NCBI GenBank assembly: GCA_032164295.1
Contig: JAJHTX010000008.1
Location: 1,116,001-1,180,000 of the forward strand
DNA: 64,000 nt
Origin: Inonotus obliquus
Taxonomy: Eukaryota; Basidiomycota; Agaricomycetes; Hymenochaetales; Hymenochaetaceae
Reading direction: 5' to 3'
Shown here piece by piece: positions 21,963 to 32,990 of the stretch (its first letter is position 1; each line of letters begins with the position of its first letter). The notes under the pieces are model-generated. The model had not been told where the DNA came from and made no database searches. It saw only the letters and a list, made by a program, of their open reading frames with translations. The position numbers and the translations under genes were made by a program.

Positions 21963-23486
21963 TAGGGTTCCGCAGCGTACGTATACAGATGCGCGCGTAA
22001 AGACAAGACACAGTACGGGTTACGATCCGTGCTTTACGCTCCGTATTTCTTATTTTGGGGTGAGCTACGGAAACGCACCGGGAGTATACGGCAATACGCC
22101 GTATATACGACACCAAGAAGGAAGTACACAATATAATAACAAGAAATAAGAGAGATACTTCAAGACGTGTGTGATCTGTCTTCTCAACGTAGCCATTGTT
22201 TCACCAGCATAAGGGTTGTGATGGTCTCTGACCCCAGACGGGCACGACGGAGTGCAATAGTATCTCTGCCTCCCGAGCATACACGTTCGACGGCGACTGA
22301 GGAGCCTGCAAAGATCATCAATTATATATTCCGCATATTTTTATGTCAAGAAGAAAGTTTTCGACTCACCTGGAATGGCATGGATCTCACACGCAAACTT
22401 TGACAAGTGCAGAAACTGAGCACGGCGTGCGGACCACCATGGAATTGTTTCTCCAGCATCCCAAGACTTTTCGCGTTTCACACTGCAGTAAGTGTCGAGT
22501 TCGTCTAATGGACTAGTATCCTCCTCACTGCCATAACCTGCCATGAAAGCAATATTCATGCTCTTGGACGGGGATAGAGCATCATCGTTTTGAACAGTAT
22601 CCATATTTGCACCCTTAGCGATTACAATGTTTCGATGGCTCTGGTCCTTTGCTGAAGTACTTGAAGGATACCGAGCTGCAAAGCGATGTTCAAGTGATGA
22701 CCTTGAGTCTTCAATGACTGATTATTAAGATAAGTATCAATTAGAGCGAGCAGAAGGGTCAGTTAGACTCACGGGCAGCCCACATAAAGAATGGCGAGGT
22801 ATTGAAAAGAGTAAGACCTTTTCGAAGAAAGGAAGGTGAGTCGGGTGTTAGTTCCTTAAGATAGTGTCGAAGTGCATCGCTTTTCGACTGTGGCTCATGT
22901 TCTGCAATGCGACGTGCATTGTGTCTCTCCAAGACTCATGTTCTGCAACGCAAAAAGCCATGAGCATCCACTTCATGTGGACTGTGTGATGTGAGCACAC
23001 ACCTTCCAGCCACATATACCAACACCTCTTACTACCAAACACCGGGTCTGCAACGTGCGATCAGGGTGACCAGAGAGATAATGATGCGAACGCGACGTGA
23101 TGGATACATGATCTTCAATATGGAGTAATATCAGTAAAACAATGTCCATTCTGTTCAATAAAAAAGCTACTACTTACCTATTGAGAGCATTCACAGTGAA
23201 CCTAGCCTTGCGAACACGCCAACGAGAAGATAGCAGCATGTGGGAGAGAACAAGGAGCTGCGGCATGCATGGACCTAGATCAGATCGCGCAGCTGATCAC
23301 TATCACATGACCGTATGCCGTATGGGCCGTATGCGGTCGTTTACGCCCAAATTTGGATTTCTTGATGCGGAACACGGACCGTGCAATACAGATCCGTAAA
23401 GTCAGTCATATTCCTTCATACGAGTACAGAGCGTTCCGTATACGTACGGCCCATTTCCGTACTTTACGCTACGCTGCGGAACCCTA
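21963..23486 (-). mobile_element. hAT-superfamily DNA transposon, 1524 bp, internally deleted
   Basis: The ends are terminal inverted repeats sharing TAGGGTTCCGCAGCGTA (17 bp), flanked by a perfect 8-bp duplication, the hallmark size for hAT insertion. Inside, on the minus strand, is only the C-terminal dimerisation part of a hAT transposase. The rest of an autonomous element is missing, so it should move only if a full transposase acts in trans. Subterminal regions carry several CGTA- and CCGTATA-type motifs typical of transposase binding arrays. The element interrupts the right arm of the inverted duplication and so is younger than it. Confidence 0.93.
22184..22604 (-). pseudogene. hAT transposase C-terminal fragment
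   Basis: Two exons (22604-22370 and 22305-22184) splice across a GTGAGT...TTGCAG intron. They read DELDTYCSVKREKSWDAGE, IPWWSARRAQFLHLSKFACE, then SSVAVERVCSGGRDTIALRR and TLMLVKQWLR before TGA. This is the hAT C-terminal dimerisation domain, with the SxVAxERxFSxGR block (here VCSGGR). The DDE-type catalytic core and zinc-finger N terminus are not present in the element. Some open sequence upstream (to about 22720) may be further degraded exons. Confidence 0.9.
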
Positions 23487-23494
23487 CTCTTTTT
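23487..23494 (+). repeat. Right 8-bp target-site duplication of hAT element
   Basis: CTCTTTTT directly follows the terminal CCCTA of the element, identical to 21955-21962. Confidence 0.95.
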
Positions 23495-23992
23495 ACCATT
23501 CTATTTCTTATTCTTCCGCGAGCGAGCAAACAGACCGGTGGGGTGGAATATTTTGAGAATAAAGCTGAAGCTTGAGGTTATGTCTGAGGGAATACGAGAG
23601 TATTCGAATTGAGCACCGGGTGACAAGAATTCAATTTCCTCTTCTTGAAGAGCCCACAGAGAGAGCAGAATATGTGCTCACGGCGGGAAGAGCAGCCTGA
23701 AAGGGAAGACCTGTTTGGACACGTGTGGGTTTACGCATGAGTAATACTTATTCCGCGCCCGTACTCGCCAATTTGTTCGACATGCACGACCTTGTTGTTC
23801 ATCGACTAGCTAACACTTGAAGATTCAAGCTCGTCAGACGACACGGTCAAGCAGTGGTCGCGTCTCCGCGTCTCTCACCATCATCACCATCCATTTCCAA
23901 CTTCGACTCGTCTCGCACTGTCGCACATACCTCTGCACGTAGAGTCGTGTTGGGAATCCGTCCTTTGAACAGGTTCTCACAAGCTTGTCACT

Positions 23993-24142
23993 GTCTTCGA
24001 GGAAACCCAGGACTCATATTATGTTCTCCCATTCTCACGAGTCACAAGGGACAAAAGTACAATGTGCCCTTGTCAGCAAAGTTTCTTGAGGAGGCAAGGA
24101 AACCGGGCGGTGATGAAGCGGAAGCGAGTTGGCTACCGACGA
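23993..24142 (-). repeat. Inverted duplicate of 19064-19210
   Basis: Reverse-complement partner of 19064-19210, lying just outside the right arm. An open frame through it (about 23854-24285) is only partly preserved in the other copy. I cannot assign a family, so it is recorded as repeat only. Confidence 0.7.
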
Positions 24143-24960
24143 CTCCAATGCCTTTACACCACTCTTCTCAGCGAGCTGAGAACGGATCGCCGGCGAAATA
24201 CCAGCAATCTAACGACCTGTTCGGCAACATCATATCAGACGCTAATACGAAGCACGAAGCTCATCTGGGTTCAGTGGATGGCTAGGTATCTTGAACGAGT
24301 GCGAGTAGAAATTTGCTGGACGTTACTAGCTGTCCCCGGTGCGTGGCCTGCAGTGTCCTGCGCATCAGCAAGGCTCGATGCCATAGCTTCAGTACAAATC
24401 CGATGGGGACAGAAAGTACGATTTCGATCCTTTGACACCTTTTTCTATTCTCCTACAACGGACATATGTTCACTTTAGCATCATGATTCACGACTGCACG
24501 CCAGCACTAGCTTCATCCAGTCAGGAATGTTGAGTTGTGAAGATACCTCAAGGGAGGGCAACAGAGGCTCGCTCAGCGGGGCTTGAACTGGTCTTCTGAT
24601 AGCTGTTATCCCCTCTCAAGATCCGTTGACTGACTTACCGGGAAAAGACTAATGCTACGCTTCGCATAAGTATACTTTCAAATAAATTTCAGCCCTTCTT
24701 GACGGCATCGAGGCACTCAGCGCATGCTTTAGGGCTCTGCGCATTTCCGGGATATTCGAGACGTGAACAAGACCGGTTGTTCATCGTTTTGCTCTCACGA
24801 CGCGTTGATTTTCATTCTTCTGAGACTCGCCTAGCTTGAGAAGAAAAAATTTGTATTCTCCGCGCTCAACATCTGGCTCGTTCTGCTCCACATTACAATG
24901 TGTGCACTAACCGGTAAAGGTTGGTATGAGAACTTTTTATGAGCGCGCACCCCGTTGCAG
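24143..24960. other. Region between decayed island and hydrophobin gene
   Basis: No intact gene is seen. The first 340 bp contain an open plus-strand stretch without similarity, perhaps the tail of the duplicated unit. The rest is the upstream region of the hydrophobin gene. Confidence 0.45.
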
Positions 24961-24966
24961 TATAAA
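24961..24966 (+). promoter_or_regulatory. TATA box of the hydrophobin gene
   Basis: TATAAA lies 99 bp upstream of the hydrophobin ATG, followed by a G-rich then AC-rich leader. A strong TATA is usual for highly expressed, stage-regulated hydrophobin genes. Confidence 0.7.
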
Positions 24967-25059
24967 GAGAGGGGGGTTTCGAGGTTCGGTTCATCAGTCG
25001 AATAGACCTCATCGTCCTACGTACTACTCAACTCAGGAGCTCTTGACTGCAAAGCAAAT

Positions 25060-25550
25060 ATGCTCGCTAAGCTTACTTCTTTCGCTTCTATCACGCTCCT
25101 TGCGGTCGCCACTCCTGCTATTGCCCAGGTGAGTCACCATTACCTACTCCCCCCCTTCACTCGATGTGACGAGCTCTCCTTTAGTGCGATACAGGCTCCG
25201 TACAGTGCTGTACGAACGTGCAGAGTGCTGGCTCATCAGCCATCGCGCCCATCCTTGCGCTTCTTGGCATAGTTGTCCAGGATGTTGATGTCCCGGTCGG
25301 GGTTGGTTGCTCTCCGATTACCGTCAGTACACTCTTCTTTAAATATAGCTACCTTTCAAAGTGTTTAAATTGGTGTTACAGGTTATCGGTGCTGGTAGTT
25401 CTGGGTGCAGCGCTAACCCTGTCTGCTGCGACGACACAAGCCACGGTAAGCCACGCGATCAAGGTTATTTTGTTCAAAGCATCATGCTCATACAGTTGTT
25501 ATACAGGTGCTGTTGCTATTGGCTGTGTTCCTGTCGGTATCGGCTTGTGA
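25060..25550 (+). CDS. Class I hydrophobin
   Basis: Small secreted amphipathic protein that self-assembles at air-water interfaces and coats aerial hyphae and fruiting bodies. Exons 25060-25128, 25185-25322, 25382-25445 and 25507-25550 give 104 residues. Exon 1 is exactly a signal peptide (MLAKLTSFASITLLAVATPA, ending IAQ). All eight cysteines are present in the C-CC-C-C-CC-C order: CDTGSVQCC, GVGCSP, SGCSANPVCCDD and IGCVPVGIGL. The spacing between Cys3 and Cys4 is about 39 residues, as in class I. The mature protein is short, with almost no N-terminal extension. The introns are GT-AG and in positions typical of basidiomycete hydrophobins. Confidence 0.97.
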
Positions 25551-26375
25551 TTCAGCTTTCCGAGTGTGAAGGGTATGACCGGGCATCATGCGGAAGATGA
25601 TCTTTGGGCACGATGGAAAAATATGATTCGTGTTTGAAATCCATTTTTGTCTCTACTTTCTCCGTGTCTGTGCTTCTTTTACTTCTCTATGATTTATGAT
25701 TCGGAATATTATCGATTTTCTCTGTGAAGTCGGAATGTTCTCGATTTCATATGGTTTGGAGCTTACGTTTTGCTGTGATTTGTACTTTGAACATCGGAAC
25801 GTGTTGTTAATTTGCTTATTTTGATATTGATGAGAGTGTGATATTCGTTGGCGTTTATTCGTTGGTTGCTCCAACAGCTTGCTGAAATAGTCGTGAGCTC
25901 CATCCAACATTGAGAAGACTCGGCACTGAGTAGATTGCTTATACGCCGCATCCATTTCAGAGCATGGCCACTGTGAATGCGGTCAGGACGTTCGTCCACT
26001 TTTGGAACATGATTCGCACTGAATCGACATGCGCTCCTCCCTACTTATCAACGTGGACCATTTTCAAACTTATACAAACACAAAGGAAATTGTACAGGTT
26101 TTGTTTTTGAAAGAAAACACACTTCAGACACAATCCTCAGGTAGAGCACGCTTTGTCACGTCACAAAGACATAGTCATATACTGCCCAGAATAGTCGTAA
26201 CTAGACGTGTTGTTGTCGGACTGATTCTCTACTTGATACAAGTCGTTGAAACAACAGACTATGCTACAGCTATACAATATGTAGTCAACGTGACCGGTTC
26301 TTCGTTTCTACAAGTATACAAGGACAAGGTCTGTAAGTTTGATAAATGACATCCCCGACTCGTCTTCATCCCCTC
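25551..26375. other. Intergenic region
   Basis: AT-rich sequence between the convergent hydrophobin and J-protein genes. It should hold both 3' UTRs. No repeat or gene is recognised. Confidence 0.5.
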
Positions 26376-28206
26376 CTATCTATCTTTTGGAAACGCTCCT
26401 GGATGGGCACTTGACCCTGAACTCGAGCTCGAACTCGCACTAAAGTTCGTATTCGTATTCATCCTAATATAATCACTCTCCCCAGGTCCAACTTCGCCAT
26501 CCCTCTTTGCTCTCAAATACGCATCTCCCATGATTTTCAAAGCAAGAGCTCGTAAATGCCTTTGATTCGGCGTGAGCGCTGGGTTTCCAAGGACACGATC
26601 GCACGTTTCACGAAGTACGCTCTCGATTTCCAACTTCGCTCCTTTAAAGAGTGCCTGAAGACCTTTTTCAGCTGCAGATTCTTCAAGGCGTTTCTTCTCC
26701 TCGGGACTAAGGTTCCCTGCCTTCTCGGCTGCTTGAATCTGGTCAAACACGCTCTTGAGCTCGATAGCGGATTTGAGGGTTGAGAATCTGTATCCATGCG
26801 TTCATGTTTCCCCATGGTTAAGAAGTAAAGAATTGAGTTTGAATGTTTGAAATAGGTGTAGGATTGCAATACTCACGTTTCTGAGAAGACATGATATTTA
26901 CCCTGAACGTTGTGTATCCAACCGCCAACACCCAGGAATGACTGACTTGAAGCGAGGTAATGTTTCGCCTTGGAAGAATACACGAACCCAACCGCGTGTA
27001 GAAGCTCAAGTCCGTAACTCTCTTTCTTGAGTTCCCTGTCAGTCACACGGTGTCAATATCAGATTAAGCGGGATTAGAACAGAAAAATCCAACGAGTTAA
27101 ACCGCGAAAAGGGCGGCAACGAGCGGAAGAAGTTTCAGGGAACAAAGGACGAAGGACGTACTCAGCTTCGATTTCGCAGATTTCCCGCCAGCTATTGGTG
27201 ACGTCCCTATCATATGGCCCTGTCGCGGATTCCGTGAAAATACCGAGTTTGCGCTCAAGTTCGTCAACGAGTTTCTTGACACGAGCTTCCCGTGCGGCCG
27301 CTTTCTGTAAGCGACAGTACCAGTGCCCAAGATGCGAAAGACGGATCAGCGGGTTTCTCCCTAGTTACAGCTTAAACGTCTAACGCACCTCAGCCGCCAC
27401 TTTTCGAGCCTTCTCTTCTTTGCGTGCCTTCTCCTCGGGCGACAATATCTCATTGCCCTTCTCATCCCGGACGCGTTTCTTCCCAGCCTCTCCTTCCGCG
27501 TACTCATCTGCTTCTTGTAGCGCTGCTTTCATCTCCTTTCCTAGACTGATTTCACCGATGATGGGCACGAATCGCTCGCCGCCGAAGATCGCAGAGAATA
27601 CCTCCTCGGGATCGACAAAGCCGCCCTCAGGCTGGCTATCCTTCGAGCCGAACTCGTTGTATTTCTTTCGTAAAGCGGGGTCCGAAAGCGTTTGGTATGC
27701 TCTTCCAATCTTGATGAATCGTTCCTCCGCAGTCGGATCATCGCGGTTCTTGTCTGGATGGTGTTTAATTGCGAGTCTTCCTAAAAGTTTTCTGGTTGAG
27801 GCAAACCGCAATAACAGAATGGGAGAGAAACACGCCACATACGGTATGCCTTTTTTATTTCTTCCTCTGTTGCGTTGACAGGGACGCCAAGGATCTCGTA
27901 GTACTCGGTCTCGAGAGGGTTGTCCTGCGTCCCGATTTTGCGACCTCTCCTACCGGGTCCTGACGCCGACGACGGATCATTTGTACCAGCATTCTGCTGA
28001 TCGGGTGTGCTGCGAATACTCTGCTCTACTGGTTTATATGGATAGCTCATGACTCCTTGGCACTTGAAGCACCGAACTGGAAGTACCATTCCAGGAGACG
28101 GTTGGGGCTCTGGAATAGGAAACTCGAGCTCAACGCTACATTTCGGGCATTTGGACTGGATATGAGGATAGATGGGTCTCGATGGTAAGATGGGATAGGC
28201 ACTCAT
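26376..28206 (-). CDS. CAJ1: J-domain protein of Caj1/Djp1 type (DnaJ-X)
   Basis: Hsp70 co-chaperone. Joining 28206-27843, 27780-27389, 27304-27162, 27035-26877 and 26787-26376 gives 489 residues. The N-terminus has a CPKCSVELEFP...CFKCQG four-cysteine segment. The J domain follows at about residues 103-170 (EYYEILGVPVNATEEEIKKA, then HHPDKN with the essential HPD). After it are a charged stretch and the DnaJ-X domain (KKLVDELERKLGIFTE, SWREICEIEAEELKKESYG, LGVGGWIHNVQGKYHVF). The C-terminus is Ser-rich. Yeast Caj1 and Djp1, the latter needed for peroxisomal import, share the J plus DnaJ-X layout. The N-terminal zinc-ribbon-like segment is extra relative to Caj1. The symbol is a best guess. 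Confidence 0.93.
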
Positions 28207-28747
28207 TATTGGCTGAGGTGAATGGTATTGAAATGGATGTTAGGGGTATTACGGGCTCGAGTAGCGAGCGCTCAACTAAGTCCTTACTTGCAGACAAAGG
28301 TCCTGGGAGTCGGTCGTAATCGTGGTCGCGTCGTTGACAATGATGGAGGTTTACAGTAGACCCTCTGGTGGGTTGGGGAAAGGAGCCCTTGAACTCGAAG
28401 TGCCGCCGTGCCATGCCGAGGGAGCAAGCGTGTTGTGCCACAATTTCCATAAATGGGTGTAGAAGATCAACGTCATTGTTACTGTCACAGAGCTCAAATT
28501 TGGTTATTTCTGTCACAGAACATCCATTATTCGAGTCATATTATTTGAGTCATTTCCACATTCAAAAGAAAAGTTCGTCTGTATGCGCGTGCCTATTCCT
28601 TCACTCCTCCGTGTACATTCTGCACAAGCATTTCGTGGACACTCAACCTGCAGAAGCCACCTGGTCACAAAAAGGCTAAGAAATATGTATGTAGTTTGCC
28701 ACTGCTCGTTGCAGAGCTCATTTCGCTCACCGGCACATAGTTCGACC
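28207..28747. promoter_or_regulatory. Divergent promoter region, J protein and ArgRS
   Basis: 540 bp separate the start codons of two divergently transcribed housekeeping genes, so both promoters lie here. I see no canonical TATA box close to either start. CT-rich stretches occur before the ArgRS ATG. Confidence 0.5.
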
Positions 28748-30842
28748 ATGCCTACCTTAGCAGAGGTTCCCCGACTGCCCGGCACAGATTTTGATCGATG
28801 CAAGCTCGATGTCTTCCGGGTAGCAGCAGCGATGCATATCTCAAAAGCTCTGGACATCCCGCTTGAAACTGCGTTCAGCGGGGTCGATCTCGGCAAGAAA
28901 GCTGACTTCACTGTGGCGGTTCCGCGTTTTCGTCTGAAGGCGAAACCTGCTGACCTCGTGGCGAAAGTCCTGGAAACAGTGAGCCATGATTATTGCTGGC
29001 TCAGGATGCTGGCTCTAATGGCTACAGTTCCAACCAGACGAGCTCATTGAACGAGTCGTCGCTGACGGCATCTTCCTCAACTTTTACTCCCGAACAAGCA
29101 CCTTAGCACGCCTAACTCTCGATCAGATACACGAACTATCAAAACCGACAGAAAAATATCCTCACGGTGCATATGGGACGAACTCAACGGGCGTTGGAAA
29201 GAAGGTCATCATCGAATTCAGCAGCCCGAACATTGCTAAGCCGTTCCATGCTGGTCACTTGCGAAGTACGATTATTGGGACGTTCCTCGCAAATCTGTTC
29301 GAGGCTTGCGGTTGGGATATTATCAGGTTCAACTAGTAAGTGAAACTACTACCTTCTACTACCTTCTCTTGCGTTTGCGCTAAGGCAATCAAGTTTGGGC
29401 GACTGGGGGAAGCAGTTTGGTTTACTGGCGGTTGGATATGAGCGATACGGATCTGAAGAAAAACTTCAAGAAAACGCTATCATGCACCTCTTCGAAGTTT
29501 ACGTTACTATCAATAAGGATGCGAAAGCGGAGGAGGAACGAGGTGGACCTGAAGAAGTGAATGAAAGGGCTAAAACCATCTTCCGGAAGATGGAGGACGG
29601 AGATGAGGAAACACTCGCACTTTGGCGCCGATTCCGGGACTTATCTATCAAGGCATACGAGAAGGTCTACGCGCGACTGAATGTCCGATTTGATGTATAT
29701 TCCGGAGAATCGCAAGTGGAGACAGCTCGTATCCATGCAGCGATTGAGAAGCTCAAGGAGAAGAAACTCGTCACCACGAAGACAAAAGAAGAGAGTCGAA
29801 TAGATAAGGACAGGTACCGCGAGGAAGCAAAGGCTGGCAATGAAAACGTGGAGGGAGTCACGGAAAAGTTGGCGGAGACCACGTTAGACGGTCAACAACA
29901 AAATCAAGAAGGTCTCGCTCTAGCAGTCGATCTTAGTAAATGGAAACTCGGCAAGCCTGTTGTTCAGAAAGCCGACGGTACGACCATCTATGTGGTGCGA
30001 GACATCGCTGGCGCGATGCAACGGTACGAGGCCTACCACTTCGACAAAATGATCTACGTCGTCGGAGACCAGCAAGACCTACACGTTGCACAATTCTTCA
30101 AAATTCTTGAGCTCATGGAGGAACCTTTCGTCGGTACGATGGAGCACGTTAATTTCGGACGCGTAAACGGTATGAGCACGCGTCGCGGGGAGGTGAAGTT
30201 CCTGGAAGAGATTTTAGACACGGCAAAGGAGGCGATGCTGACGCAGATGAAGAGCAACGAGGAGAAATTCAAGGCTGTTGAAGATCCCGACGCGACGAGT
30301 GACCAGATTGGGATGACATGTGTGAAGATCCAGGACATGCAATCTAAACGAGTTATCTCGTACAACTTTGACCCCGCGCGGATGACATCATGGGACGGCG
30401 ACACTGGAGCCTACTTGCAGTATGCACATGTGCGGATGTGCTCTGTGACTCGAAAGGTCGCGCATCAAGTTACCCTTCGCGAGGACATTACGAATATCAA
30501 CGTCGAGCTCCTTGCGGAACCCAAGGCTCGCGAGATCATTTACCTACTTGCCACGTATCCGGATATCGTCCGCATGTCTTTCAAAACATACGAACCTAGC
30601 ACAATCGTTTCGTATTGTTTCAAGTACGCTCACTCTCCTCATCCATTATAAGCCCGCTGGAATCTCTGACCTACCCTATTCTCAGGCTCTCCCACTTGAT
30701 TAGCTCCGCATGGGAGACTCTGATTGTAATGAACAAAGAACAGGAGCTTGCTGAAGCACGATTGTACTTGTTCACCTGTGCGCGACTCGTACTGTCGAGT
30801 GCGATGCGTTTGCTTTCACTTACCCCTCTCGAGAGGATGTAA
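28748..30842 (+). CDS. Arginyl-tRNA synthetase (cytosolic/mitochondrial)
   Basis: Charges tRNA-Arg with arginine using ATP. Exons 28748-28978, 29028-29335, 29394-30623 and 30686-30842 give 641 residues. The class I HIGH motif is [17 protein letters not shown], and [11 protein letters not shown] follows across an intron. The catalytic domain has [20 protein letters not shown] and the MSTRRGEV signature in place of KMSKS, as usual for eukaryotic ArgRS. The anticodon-binding C-terminus ends SSAWETLIV...[15 protein letters not shown], the conserved extreme end of ArgRS. A poorly conserved charged insertion lies at about 29770-29900. All splice sites are GT-AG. The gene is intact. Confidence 0.96.
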
Positions 30843-32059
30843 ACCGCATTAATACCCTGCATACTCTTAGACTCGTGTTAAAGCTGAAGTAGCGATAGAT
30901 TGATCTGTACGCAATACGTTGAAATGTAGATTTTGGGCGTGTACCCGTTTGACAATCGTACAAGTGTCGCCCGTTCTCAACTCATCTATCTCGTTTGTCT
31001 CGTCAACTCGCCTCTTTTACTCATTCCTCCCAACTCGGTTCTGCTTGCTACTCTTTGATTTGTTCATCATGCCGTCGAGTTCCGTCCGTTGATGGTATTG
31101 ATGCGGAGGCTAATGAGTACGTTCAAGCTTCCCTGACGCTTATCCTTTCAATGCTGATCTGTCCCTAGCGTCCTTGTCTAACGCACTATTTAACGACTGG
31201 TGGCAAGGTGATGACATCGATTGCTGCTGGCCGTACACATTCACATTGGTATGTCGATCTGAAAGGAAAGTTCTGCGAGTCGGTGATTATTCTTCTTCCA
31301 TGACATTATTTTCTCGTATTTTTTCTCGTTTTCTTTTCCCCCCTAGTTTGGCTTCACTTGCGCATGATTAACAAATAATGTGTCGTACCGAAAAATGCCC
31401 TAAACGGCGTGTACTATTATGAGATATTGTGGGGCAATACAAGCTGTGCTTGTTCAAGTTATACAGAATTCTCAGTTGGAGGAAGCGAAAGAGTTCTACG
31501 GAAAGATAGGAAGAATGAGTATAATTTGCTTGTATACGTGCGGAAGAGACTGAGTTGCTACGGACTACGGAAGAAAACTTCTATATGATACGAAAATGGA
31601 AGCTACCGGGCTACCAAACAAATCCGTCAACTTATAACTTCACTTGGCATTCATTTCTGAGTATAACATGACTCAAAAGTTGTGAGTGATGCTCGTTAGT
31701 TTAGTCATTACCCGCCTGTATTCGCAATTTTGCAGTCGTCATTAGCTTGTCGGACAAGAGATGATACTTAGTTCGGAAAGGGTAATATGTAGCTAGCAAA
31801 GAAGGCGGCGCGATATTTATCAGTCCTCGGTACCATTAGATTTGACCCCCTCGACTCAAAGTCATGCCGCGGGTCCCGTTCCTTCTCATGGTAAGTCGAG
31901 TCATTTTCCTTCATTAGGTGAGGCCTTACAAAGAAAGAGCAAGGTGTGCTAATTGATGCTGACGACCTGATTTCAAAGGCATGGAATATAAAGCCAGCGA
32001 GTTTTGCTCTGTCAAATGCTAACAAACATTCAGCAAGCCCTCTGAACTTCCAAGTCGCG
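30843..32059. other. Intergenic region with possible gene remnants
   Basis: About 1.2 kb. A CT-rich stretch at 30970-31070 followed by ATG at 31069 looks like a promoter and start, but the frame closes after seven codons. A short piece near 31205-31245 could be read as VMTSIAAGRTHS, vaguely like an RCC1 repeat, too short to call. TATAAA at 31988 may serve the ABM gene. Confidence 0.4.
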
Positions 32060-32571
32060 ATGGCATCTACACCGAAAGAAATACAAGGCCCAATTGTGGC
32101 TACTGTTCGGGTGAGTCCAACTCTTTGCCGTCGCCCTTCAGAAGGACTGCTTGCTAATTCTTGTCAAGGTCGAAGCGCAGCCCGGAAAAGGCGACGAACT
32201 CGCACAGTGGTTCGCCAACCTGAAGGCACACGCAGAGTCGAAGGAAGAGCCCGGAACGCTTAATTATCACGTAGTCCGCTCTGGCGACTCATTCGCGGTC
32301 TGGGAAGAATATGCAAGTATCGAAGCCATCGTAGCGTATGTATCTTCGCTCCTCTAATTTCGTCCTTGATAACAACCGGTGGGATATAGGCATACTGAAG
32401 GCAATCTCTTTAAGGAGTTCCTGAAGGTCCAAGGTGACTTGATGAAAGTAAGTATGAAACTAGTTTTATATGTGTGAATTAGTTGACAAAGAAGCGATAC
32501 CTCATTTATAGCCAGCGGAGCCCGCTTTCTGGTCTTCAAAGTCCCTTCCAGAGGCAACGGTCAAATTTTGA
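32060..32571 (+). CDS. Small antibiotic-biosynthesis-monooxygenase (ABM) domain protein
   Basis: Exons 32060-32110, 32169-32335, 32390-32447 and 32512-32571 give 111 residues. The sequence IVATVRVEAQPGKGDELAQW, then GTLNYHVVRSGDSFAVWEEY, has the dimeric alpha-beta barrel ABM pattern. It begins with a beta strand, then an amphipathic helix, then the EY and H (AHTEGNLFKEF) positions. Such proteins include monooxygenases of quinoid substrates and proteins of unknown role in stress and redox. There is no signal peptide, so it is probably cytosolic. The family assignment rests on the fold pattern; the substrate cannot be inferred. Confidence 0.88.
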
Positions 32572-32990
32572 TATAACGAGCCGCTGGATAGTCAGAATGT
32601 GCCTACTTTGTCGCCGTGATAAAGCCACCTCAAGGCAATATAGAATGTTGAAGTGTTGCGTAGTTGATAATCAATATCAGCGAAAGTACTGTCCCAAGAG
32701 ACCCTTGTATCTGGAAACTTAAGGCTCACGAGTTAGAAAAGGGATCCGGAAGCTATCGGGACTCGATTGCTTGTACATGATCCCTCGTTCAATCCCAGCC
32801 TAAACATCGAGGTTTCTTGTCTATCCACAATGCTGTCGGTCAAACTGATTCACGGAATATATCGGCGAGACAACGACAAACGACTCGCGTAGCTGAGATG
32901 CTCTTCCAAGAGACCAGATTTGATGCGAATCTAATGATAGTCGCGACGCTAAGACGGCTACCGGCGGCCTTGCTTTGGTCTAGTGCCAGA
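32572..32990. other. Intergenic region
   Basis: About 420 bp after the ABM gene, ending at the decayed helicase. Nothing is recognised. Confidence 0.45.

Larger units (their letters stand above)
20716..23970 (-). repeat. Right arm of large inverted duplication (interrupted by hAT)
   Basis: Reverse-complement partner of 16651-18495. Two blocks, 20716-21962 and 23487-23970, are separated by the hAT element and are continuous with each other in the left arm. The inner end is marked by TTCTTGATCAGTACAGATCC. The arm contains pseudogene copy B. The outer end continues into a short segment (23993-24142) that is elsewhere in the left half. Confidence 0.85.

Noticed and set aside
23854..24478. Open frames of 138-143 codons
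   Set aside because: Only partly kept in the duplicate at 19064-19210, no family, no clear start; left as repeat.
31069..31250. CT-rich leader, ATG and a piece reading VMTSIAAGRTHS, like an RCC1 repeat
   Set aside because: Too short, and the frame from the ATG closes after seven codons; only mentioned as possible remnant.
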